Source: CAWCTD01 sp963798455 (GTDB taxonomy: Bacteria > Acidobacteriota > Terriglobia > Bryobacterales > Bryobacteraceae). Taken from it: a stretch of 64,000 nucleotides of DNA. Positions 1 through 8,500 of this stretch are shown here, in pieces. Within the stretch, counting starts at the first letter, position 1. Every line of letters begins with the position of its first letter. Below the pieces are notes generated by a model that did no database searches, was not told the DNA's origin, and saw only the letters and a program-made list of their open reading frames with translations. The translations under genes and the position numbers were made by a program. Location of the stretch: contig CAWCTD010000004.1 in assembly GCA_963798455.1 (NCBI GenBank), positions 248,001 through 312,000 of the forward strand, given 5' to 3'.

Positions 1-756
1 AGCTGGTCCGCTGGAGCAATGGGGGACTCGGGGCAGTGGTCCACCGGAGAGGTGTTGCACAACGAGCCCTGGCTGGATTTCAACGGCTCCCAGCCCGGGC
101 ACGGCAAGTTCTGTAACGAGATGGTTCCGCAGATCATGGCGGCGGACTATGCCCGCGTGCCGGCTAAGCCGACGTTGATTACCGAGACGTGGTACGAGTT
201 CGTCGTCGGCAGTGCGCCGGCCGAAGATGTCCGCTTCGCTGCGTGGTCGGGATTCTTGTCGGGCGCGGCAGGTCACACCTACGGGGGCGGACACCAATGG
301 TGGGCCTTTGTTCCGGACCCCACGCGTCCCCCCGGTCCCCCGCGCCTGGGTAGCTGGCCAATCGATCCGGCGGACGTGGACACCCTCAATTATCCGGGCG
401 CGGTCTCGATGGGACACATGGCCAAGTTCCTGAGGAGCATCCAGTGGTGGACGCTCGAGCCGCATCCCGAACTGGTTTCGGAGTATCCCGCAAAGTACTG
501 TTCCGCGATTCCCGGAAACGAGTACGTGGTGTTCGCCCGGTGGGGAGGCACGCTGAAGCTCGATCTAAGACCTTCTTCGGAGGCCGACATGTTCAAGGTT
601 GCCTGGATCGATCTCACGAACCAAACGGAACGTGACGGCGCCGCCGTGGCCGGGGGGCAGATTCGCCAATTCCACGCGCCTGACGGCTACCCAGCGGGCT
701 ACCCGACGGTGCCCAACTACAAGGATTGGGTTCTGCACGTGACCAGGGCCCATTGA
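1..756 (+). CDS. Glycoside hydrolase-like protein (DUF4038 plus C-terminal collagen-binding-type domain), 5' truncated
   Basis: The reading frame is open from base 1, so the start lies outside the window; the ATG at 19 is probably internal. The visible part carries the end of a DUF4038-type TIM-barrel (aromatic-rich TYGGGHQWW, then TETWYE) and then a small beta domain with YVVFARWGG and KVAWIDLTN, which resembles the putative collagen-binding domain that usually follows DUF4038. Family members are secreted or periplasmic enzymes acting on plant or bacterial polysaccharides. The substrate cannot be told. Family assignment is from remembered motifs. Confidence 0.7.
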   Translation, partial: SWSAGAMGDSGQWSTGEVLHNEPWLDFNGSQPGHGKFCNEMVPQIMAADYARVPAKPTLITETWYEFVVGSAPAEDVRFAAWSGFLSGAAGHTYGGGHQWWAFVPDPTRPPGPPRLGSWPIDPADVDTLNYPGAVSMGHMAKFLRSIQWWTLEPHPELVSEYPAKYCSAIPGNEYVVFARWGGTLKLDLRPSSEADMFKVAWIDLTNQTERDGAAVAGGQIRQFHAPDGYPAGYPTVPNYKDWVLHVTRAH

Positions 757-902
757 AAGCGCCGCATGGGCTCGAAGCAGCCCAGGAGTTCGCCACCGAA
801 GCAAAGCGTTTCTATCGGTTGAAACTCTACGCGCGCCTGACGTTGCTGAAGAAGCTGAACGCCGATCCAGAACTGTTGCCCACCGGGGACGTGCAACCGT
901 GA
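753..902 (+). CDS. Possible 49-residue ORF of unknown function
   Basis: A TTG codon overlapping the stop of the preceding gene opens a frame ending with TGA at 902. The product would be hydrophilic and helical (EFATEAKRFYRLKLYARLTL). No family is recognised. It could be a short coupled gene or the 3' remnant of a lost one. No clear ribosome binding site is seen. Confidence 0.2.
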   Translation: MKAPHGLEAAQEFATEAKRFYRLKLYARLTLLKKLNADPELLPTGDVQP

Positions 903-1092
903 ATGTCGTCAGAAAATGGACGGTGCGGGGCATCCCGACCTCGGGAAAGCCCCGCTACAGTTCGCTACTGCTTGTCGAAAACTATTGTCGAGGTCACATT
1001 CCGTCTGGTTGCCCTTCCCGTCCGTTTTGGCGTTCTTCGCTTGCAGCCCGCCGGTGACGTCGTACATGCCATCCGCCCGCCAGTGCGGCCGA

Positions 1093-1557
1093 TCACTGCT
1101 GGACTTTGGTGGTTTCCGATGCAACCGCTTGCCACCGTCCGTTGCGATTCACGAAGACGTCGGTCCAGACATATTTCCCGCTGCTGTCCTTGCCCTTGTA
1201 CGTGCTCTTCTCGGTGTCGCTGCCGGTCACAATGGCGGTACTACCGAAGACCCTGACTTTCATCGGTCCCAACTCGATTGACTGAGTTGGGGATGAACCC
1301 GACTTCAGAGTGGCAATCGCCTGGGCCTTGGTCCTGGCGGTCCCTTGGAAATCAAGGCCGATCCAATCATCTGCCATGACTCGGTCCATCGTCTTGGTAT
1401 CTTTGTCGAGATCGTCCTTGTTCATGCCAATCTGACTCCAGTCCCGTTCCATTTGCATCACAGCTTGCTCGACTGATGTGGCGCCGGATTTGTTTGCTTG
1501 CCCAAAAGCAAGAATCGAAGTTGTCACGAGTAAACAAACAACGAACAACCGTTTCAT
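1093..1557 (-). CDS. Secreted SnoaL/NTF2-like (DUF4440-type) protein
   Basis: A hydrophobic signal peptide (MKRLFVVCLLVTTSILAFG) is followed by an NTF2-like fold: a helix with VMQMERDWSQ, then MADDWIGLDFQG, a strand pair with SIELGPMKVRVFGSTAIVTG, and a WTDVFVNRNGRWQAVAS ending typical of DUF4440. About 154 residues, normal for the family. The start at 1557 is chosen over an upstream ATG because it begins the signal peptide and has GAGAGGAG upstream. Catalytic or ligand role unknown; probably periplasmic. Confidence 0.8.
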   Translation of the reverse strand: MKRLFVVCLLVTTSILAFGQANKSGATSVEQAVMQMERDWSQIGMNKDDLDKDTKTMDRVMADDWIGLDFQGTARTKAQAIATLKSGSSPTQSIELGPMKVRVFGSTAIVTGSDTEKSTYKGKDSSGKYVWTDVFVNRNGRWQAVASETTKVQQ

Positions 1558-1722
1558 TCTTTGGATGCTCCTCTCAGCCAGGATTTCCTTTTTCGCTTCC
1601 CGGCCACCATCGAGTGTACATCGAACCGCCTCAATTGGAGCCGTCTTTCCCATTTCCTCCATCCCGACCGACTCCAGCGCCCCAGGAAGGGACCAACTCT
1701 GGCTCCTTCGGGTAGGTAAAAA

Positions 1723-1798
1723 CCTGGAAGTGCCTCATTTCAAGCGGTTTCTGAGACAGCTATCCGTCCCCTCCCTCCTTCGCCCGGTTTGCTTCCCT
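1723..1798. repeat. Diverged repeat, copy A (partner at 16562-16638)
   Basis: This 76-base stretch aligns with 16562-16638 along its whole length, sharing GGAAGTGCC/GAAAGTGCC, CAAGCG, CTCCCT and GCCCGGTTT/GCCCAGTTT in the same order. Neither copy codes for a recognisable protein. Confidence 0.5.
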
Positions 1799-1836
1799 GC
1801 CGCAGCCTATCCGGTGGGCACCGGTAGCGCTGCGAA

Positions 1837-2097
1837 ATGGGCACGGCCAAGCTGGTGGCCAAGGAACTGGAGCCCTTCCGGCTGATGTGGCTGGAGGAGC
1901 CAGTGCCACCGCTGCCCGCCCCGCCCAGAAGGTGCCCGGCACCAGGTCACGGTTGGGAGAGGCGCCCATGGAAATCGGCGCGCGGGAGACCCTAACGGTC
2001 GCGCCTCGGAAAGGGTACCCACAAAGAAGGCGACATCATCGAGAAGGGCTACATCACGCCGCCCGACCGGCCGGGGCTCGGGGTGGAGGTTCCTTAG
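1837..2097 (+). pseudogene. Remnant of an enolase-superfamily (mandelate racemase/galactonate dehydratase-like) gene
   Basis: One frame starting at 1837 reads MGTAKLVAKELEPFRLMWLEEPVPP, written here in short form as ELEPF...MWLEEPVPP, which is the barrel strand-and-loop motif of mandelate racemase-like enzymes. About 180 bases later another frame reads GDIIEKGYITPPDRPGLGVE and stops at 2097, which is the usual carboxyl end of the same family. The middle of the barrel is missing and the two pieces are out of frame, so this is a deleted relic. It has no promoter or start region of its own. Confidence 0.65.
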
Positions 2098-2223
2098 AAC
2101 GTAAGCGTTAGACCAAGAGCATCGACAGGCCGTGCTCCGCGAGCAGGCCGGGAGAGCCGACGCTGTTGTCAGCCAGCACAGTAACTCGGAGCCGCCTGAT
2201 CATGATAGGGCCTTGCCGGACTG

Positions 2224-2766
2224 TCACGGAAGATAGCCGAGACGCTTGAGCGTCGCGTAGTAGCCCTCGCCCTCCGTTTGCCCAGAGTTGAAAGTACCGA
2301 CCACTCGCCCGCGGTCCAAGGCCACGGCAATGGGCGCATCCGTGAAGGGCAAGTCCTTCCGCAGAGATGCGGTGTCCAGCGAGACTCCGGCGCTGAGGCC
2401 AGCGTCCTCCAGAAAGCTCGAAGCGAATTGCGGTTCGCTTGTCGGCAGCGCCACGATTCGGGTGGCCCCCCAACGGCGTTTTGACATCTCTCGCGCCACG
2501 GCGAGGCAATGAGTACACTCCGGGTTGAAGAAGTAGAGGAGCACTCGCCCTTGACGCAGGTTCAACCGCTTGCCGTCCACAACAGCCGTTTCGGGCACAT
2601 CGGCGCGGCTGCGGCGAACCGACGACACCGCGTAGGAGCCCGAAGCCACTGCCATGACTGCGCATAGAATGGCGGTGGCCGGATGCCGGGCGCCCACAGG
2701 GCAAAAACCGCACTTCCCATGACAAGTCCGGCACCGGCCTTGCCGGCCAGGCTGCTGGTTTGCCAA
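2224..2766 (-). CDS. Thioredoxin-like (redoxin/TlpA-type) protein
   Basis: One hydrophobic segment (ATAILCAVMAVASGSYAV) is followed by a thioredoxin-like domain with the redox motif FFNPECTHCL (CxxC) at about residue 81 of 180, then a C-terminal GRVVGTFNSG strand. It probably acts as a membrane-anchored thiol-disulfide oxidoreductase in the periplasm. The N-terminal 35 residues contain a second cysteine cluster (CRTCHGKCGFC) that comes from the repeat at 2701-2734, so the original N terminus may have been different and the annotated start is uncertain. Another frame through the repeat reads AGKAGAGLVMGSAVFALW, membrane-like, consistent with a lost MauE/DoxX-type fusion partner. Confidence 0.65.
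   Translation of the reverse strand: MANQQPGRQGRCRTCHGKCGFCPVGARHPATAILCAVMAVASGSYAVSSVRRSRADVPETAVVDGKRLNLRQGRVLLYFFNPECTHCLAVAREMSKRRWGATRIVALPTSEPQFASSFLEDAGLSAGVSLDTASLRKDLPFTDAPIAVALDRGRVVGTFNSGQTEGEGYYATLKRLGYLP
2701..2734. repeat. Palindromic element, coding-overlap copy
   Basis: Member of the dispersed palindrome family (see 28429-28461). It is 34 bases long, is preceded by CCACAGG and is followed by a short GC hairpin, exactly as in the copy at 15884. It lies inside the N-terminal codons of the thioredoxin-like gene. No sigma-54-like promoter was found near it. Confidence 0.5.
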
Positions 2767-2814
2767 GATTAGTCAGGCCCGCCGATAAGGCAGCTCACAC
2801 AGGATCGACTGCGC

Positions 2815-5358
2815 ATGGAAAAACGAGAAACGCTTGTGGCGGCCTTCTGGGATCGACCTCGGAGCGAGCTGCTTCAACTGCTCGAAGCAACCCCGGCCGG
2901 GCTGACTTCCGACGAGGCGAAGCGGCGGCTCCGTCTCTATGGCCCGAACAGCCTGGTAGGGGAGTCTCGCTTCGCCGCTCTGATCGCTTTTCTGCGCTTT
3001 TTTGCCAATCCCCTGGTCCTGATTCTCCTGGCGGCCAGCACCATCTCGATTGTGCTGCATGATTCGGTCGGCGGCACGATCATCATCGCCATTGTCCTGC
3101 TCAGCGTGATAGTGAACTTCTACGTGGAGTTTCAGGCTCGACATGCGGTGGAGGATATTCGGAAGCAGGTTGCCACAACCGCCGCGGTTCTGCGTGACGG
3201 ACACGAACTGGAGTTGCCGATCGCGGAGCTGGTCCCCGGGGATATCGTCCGGCTCAATGCCGGGGACCTGGCGCCGGCCGATGCACGTTTATTGGACGCC
3301 AAGGACCTGCACGTGCGCGAGTCCGCGCTCACGGGGGAGTCTTTGCCCGTCGACAAGGCGGCGGATGATCTTCCAGGGGGGCAACACAGCATTGCCGACG
3401 CCAACAACAGCGTTTTCCTGGGGACTGCTGTTCAGACGGGAATCGGCACCGCGGTCATCGTTCGCACAGGCAAAGATACCGCCTTCGGCGAGATTGCCCG
3501 ACGGCTGGCCATGCGGCCTCCGGAGACCGAATTCGGCCGTGGCATACGCCACTTCGGGTTGATGATCACGCGCGTGATCATGCTGCTGGTGCTCTTCGTC
3601 CTGCTGGTGAACATCGTCTTACATCGTCCGCTGCTGGAATCGTTCTTGTTCTCGGTCGCGCTTGCCGTCGGGATGACGCCGGAGATGATGCCGATGATCA
3701 TCACGATCACGCTGGCGCAGGGCGCGCGGCGGATGGCCAGGAAAAAGGTTCTGGTCAAACAACTTTCGGCGATCGAGGACTTCGGCAGCGTGGAGATTCT
3801 CTGTAGCGACAAGACGGGAACCCTGACCGAAGGCGAGATCGTGCTGGACCGGCACGTGGACGTTCAAGGCAAGGACGACGAAAACGTCCTTCGGCTTGTG
3901 TATCTGAACAGTCACTTTCAAGCCGGCATCAAGAGTCCGCTGGACGACGCCATCTTGAAGCATGAGCACCCGGCCATTGCGGAGTATGAGAAGGTGGACG
4001 AGATTCCTTTCGACTTCAACCGCAAGCGCCTTTCGGTGGTGGTGCGGCACGGAGACGAGCGCCTCCTCATCACCAAGGGCGAGGCGGAAAGCGTTTTTGC
4101 CGTCTGCGGGACCGTCATCATTGACGGGGCTCCCCAACCGTTCGACGAAAGCCGGCGGGCCCAGGCGGCGGAGACCTTCAAGAAGTTGAGCGCCGACGGA
4201 TTCCGCACCCTTGGAGTCGCGGTCCGGAAGGTAGAGCAGCAGGATGCCTATGCGCTCGCGGCCGAGCAGGAGATGACGCTGGCCGGGTTTGCGGCGTTCC
4301 TTGACCCGCCCAAGGAGGGGATTCCTGCAGTTCTCGAAGCGCTGAAAAAGAACGGCGTTTCCGTGGTCATCATGACCGGCGACAACCAGTATGTGACGCA
4401 GAAGGTAGCCCACGATGTCGGGCTGGCTACCGACCGCATTGTCACCGGCAACCAGGTGGACACGATGGACGATGCCGCTCTGGCTTACCAGGCGGAGCAC
4501 GGCGCCATCTTCGCCCGTGTGTCTCCGGAACAAAAGAACCGGGTCATCCTCGGTCTGAAGGCACGCGGGCACGTCGTCGGGTACATCGGCGACGGCATCA
4601 ACGATGCTCCGTCACTGCACACCGCGGACGTCGGCATTTCCGTAATGAATGGCGTGGATGTGGCGAAAGACGCCGCGAAAATCATCCTGCTGGAGAAGGA
4701 CCTGGCGGTCTTGAACGAGGGGGTAGTCGAGGGACGGCGGTGCTTCGCCAACATCATGAAGTACATCATCATGAGCACCAGCTCCAACTTCGGCAACATG
4801 TTCAGCATGGCCGCGGCGTCGCTCTTCCTGCCATTCCTGCCCATGTTGCCGACTCAAATCCTGCTGAACAACTTTCTTTACGACACTTCGCAGGTCGCCG
4901 TCCCCGGCGATAATGTCGATCCGGCCCTGCTGCACAAGCCCAAGCGGTGGCAGATCGGGTTCATTCGCCAGTTCATGACGATCATCGGCCCCATCAGCTC
5001 CATCTACGATTTCCTCACGTTCGGGGTGCTCCTCTGGATGTTCCACGCTTCCACCAACGCGCCGCTGTTCCGGACCGGATGGTTTGTGGAATCCCTCGCC
5101 ACGCAGACGCTGGTAGTGTTTGTGATCCGGACGGCGGGCAACCCGTTCAAGAGCCGTCCGAGCGGGCGGTTGCTGATAGGGGTTGTTGCCGTCTCGATTG
5201 CCGGCACCGTGCTGCCGTACACGCCCCTCGGCGCCTTGCTGGGGTTTACCCCATTACCGCTGTCGTTGCTGGGCGCGATTTCGCTACTTGCCTTGACGTA
5301 CCTGTTTCTGGTGCAAGCCGTCAAGACCTGGTTCTATCGCCGGCATGCGTTGCTTTGA
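2815..5358 (+). CDS. mgtA: Mg2+-importing P-type ATPase (P3B, MgtA/MgtB family)
   Basis: 847 residues with the order of a P3 ATPase: N-terminal cytosolic region (LTSDEAKRRLRLYGPNSL), two membrane helices, actuator domain with LTGES at about residue 172, a membrane pair with AVGMTPEMMPMIITITLAQG (the MgtA-type helix 4), the phosphorylation motif SDKTGTLT with Asp332, nucleotide domain, GDGINDAPSL at about 593, and six C-terminal helices. MgtA proteins use ATP to bring Mg2+ into the cytoplasm. It has its own transcription unit between the thioredoxin-like and VIT genes. No Mg2+ sensor leader is apparent in the short upstream region. Confidence 0.93.
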   Translation: MEKRETLVAAFWDRPRSELLQLLEATPAGLTSDEAKRRLRLYGPNSLVGESRFAALIAFLRFFANPLVLILLAASTISIVLHDSVGGTIIIAIVLLSVIVNFYVEFQARHAVEDIRKQVATTAAVLRDGHELELPIAELVPGDIVRLNAGDLAPADARLLDAKDLHVRESALTGESLPVDKAADDLPGGQHSIADANNSVFLGTAVQTGIGTAVIVRTGKDTAFGEIARRLAMRPPETEFGRGIRHFGLMITRVIMLLVLFVLLVNIVLHRPLLESFLFSVALAVGMTPEMMPMIITITLAQGARRMARKKVLVKQLSAIEDFGSVEILCSDKTGTLTEGEIVLDRHVDVQGKDDENVLRLVYLNSHFQAGIKSPLDDAILKHEHPAIAEYEKVDEIPFDFNRKRLSVVVRHGDERLLITKGEAESVFAVCGTVIIDGAPQPFDESRRAQAAETFKKLSADGFRTLGVAVRKVEQQDAYALAAEQEMTLAGFAAFLDPPKEGIPAVLEALKKNGVSVVIMTGDNQYVTQKVAHDVGLATDRIVTGNQVDTMDDAALAYQAEHGAIFARVSPEQKNRVILGLKARGHVVGYIGDGINDAPSLHTADVGISVMNGVDVAKDAAKIILLEKDLAVLNEGVVEGRRCFANIMKYIIMSTSSNFGNMFSMAAASLFLPFLPMLPTQILLNNFLYDTSQVAVPGDNVDPALLHKPKRWQIGFIRQFMTIIGPISSIYDFLTFGVLLWMFHASTNAPLFRTGWFVESLATQTLVVFVIRTAGNPFKSRPSGRLLIGVVAVSIAGTVLPYTPLGALLGFTPLPLSLLGAISLLALTYLFLVQAVKTWFYRRHALL

Positions 5359-5360
5359 CA

Positions 5361-5380
5361 GGTAGGCGCCCTGGCCTGCC
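5361..5380. terminator. Possible hairpin between convergent genes
   Basis: GGTAGGC and GCCTGCC can pair (one G-T pair) across a six-base loop directly after the mgtA stop and before the VIT gene stop. There is no T-run, so this is weak. Confidence 0.3.
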
Positions 5381-5392
5381 GGGGAGCGCTTC

Positions 5393-6097
5393 TCATGCCC
5401 CAGTTGTAGCGGTTCCGAACAGTGCCCCGACGCCTGCGGTCATCGCCATGGCCAGAGCGCCCCAAAACGTGACGCGTAGTGCGCCCAGCGCCACGCTTGC
5501 GCCGCCGGCGCGCGCAGCCAACCCTCCCAGAAGCGCCAGGAACAACAGTGAAGTTCCAGAGACAAGGGGGATCAGACCCGCCTCCGGAGCTATGGCTGTC
5601 ACCACGAGAGGCAGGACCGCTCCGACGACGAAGCTTCCGCCCGACGCCAACGCAGCCTGAATCGGCCGCGCACTGAGAGCCACGGAGATGCCGAGTTCGT
5701 CGCGGGCATGCGCGCCTAAGGCGTCGTGGGCCATCAGTTGCTCGGCAACCTGTTCGGCGAGCGCGGGATCGAGCCCGCGAGCGACGTAGATCGCCATCAG
5801 TTCCTCGTGCTCGCCCTCGTCGTCTGTCTTCAGTTCCGTGCGTTCAAGCTTGAGGTCGGCCTGTTCGGTGTCTGCCTGCGAGTGCACAGACACATATTCA
5901 CCTGCGGCCATCGACATCGCCCCGGCGACCAGGCCGGCGACCCCCGCGACCATTACGTTGCTGTGAGTCGCATGCGCGGCTGCGACACCGAGCACCAGAC
6001 TCGCCGTCGAAAGGATCCCGTCGTTCGCGCCCAATACCGCCGCGCGTAGCCAGCCGACGCGTCCGGTGCGGTGTCGTTCCCTTTGGCGTGCAGGCAT
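5393..6097 (-). CDS. VIT1/CCC1-family (vacuolar iron transporter-like) membrane protein
   Basis: Starts at 6097 after GGAGG six bases upstream and runs 234 residues. WLRAAVLGANDGILSTASLV is the signature first helix of VIT/CCC1 proteins; GLVAGAMSMAAGEYVSV is the second. A charged cytosolic helix rich in Glu (ELKTDDEGEHEELMAIY) that binds metal in the family follows, then three more helices. Likely exports or sequesters Fe2+/Mn2+. It is downstream of the Q-rich gene. Because that gene is frameshifted, the frame runs on from it without a stop, giving an apparent 533-residue fusion that is very likely an artefact. Confidence 0.88.
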   Translation of the reverse strand: MPARQRERHRTGRVGWLRAAVLGANDGILSTASLVLGVAAAHATHSNVMVAGVAGLVAGAMSMAAGEYVSVHSQADTEQADLKLERTELKTDDEGEHEELMAIYVARGLDPALAEQVAEQLMAHDALGAHARDELGISVALSARPIQAALASGGSFVVGAVLPLVVTAIAPEAGLIPLVSGTSLLFLALLGGLAARAGGASVALGALRVTFWGALAMAMTAGVGALFGTATTGA

Positions 6098-6158
6098 TCT
6101 GGCCTCCGGCGCTACCGGAGACTCGGATTCATCGGGACTTGTGACCGCCGTTCGCCAG

Positions 6159-6994
6159 CTACAGTACGACAGTGATCGCCAGTCTGACGTTCGGATACCT
6201 GCGGTTGTAAAGGTAGTACCCGTCGTCATAATCGATGTAAACGTCATCGGTGCTCGTACCAGTTTTCCTGCCCAGTATTCCGGCCAGGGATCCACGAGCA
6301 GGAACGAAAAGCCGCCGTACGAGAAGCGCGGATACCCCATGTACATCGTGGGGAGGCTGCGCATCCGGAACCAGTGTTGACTCCCGAAATAGAGACTGAA
6401 GCTGGCCTGAGGAATGTAGTAACCGCCATAGCCTCCACGCTGCGCCCAAGTGCGATGCTCGCTTTCCCACCGTTGAGCACGATCCTGCTGCCATGTACTA
6501 TGCCCCTGCCAGCCGCCCTGCTGTTGCCATCCCCGCTGCTGTTGCCACGCGACTGCCTGCTGCTGCGTACGCTGCGGTTGCTGTTGTTGCCGGGCCTGCT
6601 GGGGACGTTGCTGCTGCTGTTGCGGCCGCTGCTGCTGAGGTCTGCTGGGCCTGCTGCTGTTGCTGCTGCGCTGCTGTTGCTGGGTCTGTTGGACCCGCTG
6701 CTGCTGTTGCGGTTGCTGTTGCTGAGTCTGCTGGGCCCGCTGCTGCTGTTGCTGTTGCTGCTGGTCTGCTGGGCTGCTGCTGCTGGTTGCTGCCGCTGCT
6801 GCTGCGGTTGTTGCGTCTGTCTCTGAGTGCGCTGCTGTTGTGCGGCTGGCTGGCGCGCCTTGCTGTTGCCTGCCCTGCTGCTTTTCAGGCTTGCCCTGTT
6901 TTTCATTCTGCTGGTCGTGCTGCGCGTACGCAGGGACAATCGTCCCGAAAAGCAGAAACAGGGCAGCGGTACTGGTAGCTCGAACGAATTGCAT
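6159..6994 (-). CDS. Secreted glutamine-rich protein (frameshifted)
   Basis: Signal peptide (MQFVRATSTAALFLLFGT) then about 150 residues dominated by Gln encoded by CAG/CAA tracts, then an aromatic Gly-rich part (GGYGGYYIPQASFSLYFGSQ, GYPRFSYGGFSFLLVDPWPE). After about 6255 the sense continues in another frame: TDDVYIDYDDGYYLYN and ...YPNVRLAITVVL, stop at 6159, the normal ending of this acidobacterial type. One inserted or deleted base near 6250-6260 explains it. Cell-surface or periplasmic role unknown. A sigma-54-like promoter lies 34 bases upstream of the start. Confidence 0.7.
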
Positions 6995-7027
6995 AGTAAT
7001 CGTCCTCCGTTAAGGTCACTATTGGGT

Positions 7028-7045
7028 ATGCACGCAGACGACCAG
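7028..7045 (-). promoter_or_regulatory. Sigma-54-like promoter for the Q-rich gene
   Basis: Minus strand reads CTGGTCGTCTGCGTGCAT: TGG at -24 and TGCA at -12 with ten bases between GG and GC. Start codon at 6994. Confidence 0.5.
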
Positions 7046-7051
7046 TCCGCC

Positions 7052-7441
7052 TCAACCATGTTCCAGCGCCTCTGCTGCCTCCGCGTCGGCCTTGGTCTTG
7101 TGCACCGTTCCATCCGGGTGGTTGGGCGGAGAGTAGAGCGTGTACAGCTTTAACGGCACCGTCTTCGACGTATTGATCACGTTATGGTAGGTGCCTGCCG
7201 GAACCACGACCGCATCTCCGTCTCGCACCGGGCGTTCCTGCTTCTCGTTGAAGACGAACTTGGCCTCGCCTTGTTCGATCCGGAAGAACTGGTCGACGTT
7301 CGGATGCACCTCGTCACCGATTTCCTCCCCCGGCCCCAGGCACATCACCACAAGCTGGGCATGCTTTCCGGTGTATAACACCTGGCGAAAGTACGTGTTC
7401 TTCACAGTCAGTTTCTCAATCGGTCCAACGTATTCAGTCAT
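7052..7441 (-). CDS. Cupin-domain protein
   Basis: About 129 residues forming a single cupin: motif 1 is GDEVHPNVDQFFRIEQGEA (written GxxxHxNxDQFxxxxxGE) and motif 2 is DGDAVVVPAGTYHNV. The His and Glu metal ligands are present. The ATG at 7441 is chosen because GGGAGG stands seven bases upstream. Small cupins of this sort are often metal-binding enzymes or sugar/phenolic binding proteins; no substrate can be named. It follows the 51-residue membrane gene by 40 bases and probably shares its transcript. Confidence 0.82.
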   Translation of the reverse strand: MTEYVGPIEKLTVKNTYFRQVLYTGKHAQLVVMCLGPGEEIGDEVHPNVDQFFRIEQGEAKFVFNEKQERPVRDGDAVVVPAGTYHNVINTSKTVPLKLYTLYSPPNHPDGTVHKTKADAEAAEALEHG

Positions 7442-7481
7442 GTCTGCAGCCTCCCGCCTTGTCCATCGCCGGTCGTCGCCT

Positions 7482-7637
7482 TCAGCGGAACAAGCCAAGC
7501 ATGTAGGCGATGAGGAGAATCAATAGTATTGTCCCCAGTCCTATACCAGCCCCGCCGCCGGGACCCCAGCGGGTATGGCCGTAGTAGCCGCCACCGAGGC
7601 CAAAAACCAGCACCAGAATGATAATGAGTATCAGCAT
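7482..7637 (-). CDS. 51-residue hydrophobic membrane protein (DUF3309-like)
   Basis: Start ATG 7637 with GAGAGGAAG upstream; 51 residues. Two helices (MLILIIILVLVFG and LGTILLILLIAYMLGL) flank a Gly/Tyr-rich turn (GGGYYGHTRWGPGGG). This arrangement matches the short DUF3309-type proteins found near CsbD and other stress genes. Function unknown. It lies 62 bases downstream of csbD-like and 40 upstream of the cupin gene, so one operon is likely. Confidence 0.7.
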   Translation of the reverse strand: MLILIIILVLVFGLGGGYYGHTRWGPGGGAGIGLGTILLILLIAYMLGLFR

Positions 7638-7699
7638 TGTCGTTCTTCCTCTCAACAGTGATCGCTAGGAGTGACGGCACAATCCCACGCCGCGATGCG

Positions 7700-7879
7700 T
7701 CACTTCTCGAACACCTTTTCAATCTGGCCGATCTTCTTTTGGACTTTGCCGGCGAGCTTCTCGCCTCGGCCGTCAGCCGTCAGGTCAGGGTTGTTCGTTA
7801 GCTCGCCTGCCGTCTCTTTGAGTTTTCCTTTCGTTTCGTGAAGGGCGCCTTCGATCTGATCTTTCTGACTCGGTTTCAT
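7700..7879 (-). CDS. CsbD-family stress protein
   Basis: 59 residues, all hydrophilic: MKPSQKDQIEGALHETKGKL, KETAGELTNNPDLTADGRGE, then KLAGKVQKKIGQIEKVFEK, the conserved CsbD layout. CsbD proteins accumulate under general stress; their biochemical function is unknown. AGGAGA stands upstream of the ATG at 7879. A sigma-54-like promoter and a palindrome half-site stand upstream, and the two small genes after it probably follow on the same transcript. Confidence 0.88.
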   Translation of the reverse strand: MKPSQKDQIEGALHETKGKLKETAGELTNNPDLTADGRGEKLAGKVQKKIGQIEKVFEK

Positions 7880-7916
7880 CTGCTTTCTCCTATTCGGAAG
7901 TCCCGTCCTCACGACT

Positions 7917-7934
7917 ATGCACGAGCCGGGCCAA
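7917..7934 (-). promoter_or_regulatory. Sigma-54-like promoter for the CsbD gene
   Basis: Minus strand TTGGCCCGGCTCGTGCAT, with GG and GC ten bases apart; about 40 bases upstream of the start codon at 7879. Confidence 0.55.
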
Positions 7935-7975
7935 ACGCCGGAGACCGGCGTGATGCGGAGATACGTGGTAAGACA

Positions 7976-8013
7976 GCAGGCGCAGGTGCAGAATTTGCCT
8001 TTGGGAATGCACA
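7976..8013. promoter_or_regulatory. Possible enhancer palindrome upstream of the CsbD promoter
   Basis: GTGCA and TGCAC arms 17 bases apart, with GTGCAGAATTTGCC matching one half of the palindrome family. It sits about 50 bases upstream of the -24 element. A half-conserved member only. Confidence 0.35.
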
Positions 8014-8025
8014 TCTAGCCGGGCA

Positions 8026-8499
8026 TCAGGAGCGTGCTGCTTTGCGCGGGCATGAAATGTAGTTCATCCAACGCCGGTCTTCGCCGGGCTTATCGAACGT
8101 CTGCCGCCAGTAACGCCTGAACTCCACCGACTTGCGCCTGGCCCGTGCCGTCAGAAGCCGGTCCATCTTCTCCCGATGGGGAGCGTGTTTTGGCAATCTG
8201 GCGGCAATCAAGTCCCTCGTCGTGGCGTAATCATTGAGCGCACCGAGCGAATCCTGGATCCGGCGCAGACTCAACAGGAAGCCCTCCAGTCCTGGGCCGA
8301 AGCAAGGACGGAACAATTCCAGCGTGTATCGCAAAGCCTTCGTCTCGAGCCGGAATGGGTGCATCGCCGCGGCCGAAGATGAGCTTCCCATGAGCTTCCT
8401 GCCCTGGTCGAAGTAAAATTGCACCATTGCGGGCAGCCGCACCCTCGCGTTCGAGGATGCGCCGGCTGATTCGTCCCAAAGCAGTCTCTTTTTCGCCAT
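8026..8499 (-). CDS. CHAD protein, second half (separate ORF)
   Basis: Starts with ATG one base after the stop of the preceding ORF. It contains AAMHPFRLETKALRYTLELF, the second half-repeat of a CHAD domain (His and the K/R-rich helix), and a long helical C terminus. CHAD domains bind polyphosphate through conserved His/Arg/Lys helices. Together with 8501-8914 it would make one normal CHAD unit of about 290 residues, here coded as two coupled ORFs. Confidence 0.7.
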   Translation of the reverse strand: MAKKRLLWDESAGASSNARVRLPAMVQFYFDQGRKLMGSSSSAAAMHPFRLETKALRYTLELFRPCFGPGLEGFLLSLRRIQDSLGALNDYATTRDLIAARLPKHAPHREKMDRLLTARARRKSVEFRRYWRQTFDKPGEDRRWMNYISCPRKAARS

Positions 8500-8500
8500 G

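Noticed and set aside
903..1092. Short frames on both strands between 903 and 1092
   Set aside because: No ribosome binding site, no family resemblance and no conserved ending.
3619..4572. 317-codon frame opposite mgtA
   Set aside because: mgtA has full-length conserved motifs on the other strand; the antisense frame has none.
6374..6978. Leu/Ala/Cys-rich frames opposite the first Q-rich gene
   Set aside because: Same cause: antisense of glutamine codon tracts.
5393..6994. True Q-rich/VIT fusion protein
   Set aside because: The normal ends of the first protein and start plus ribosome binding site of the second are both visible.
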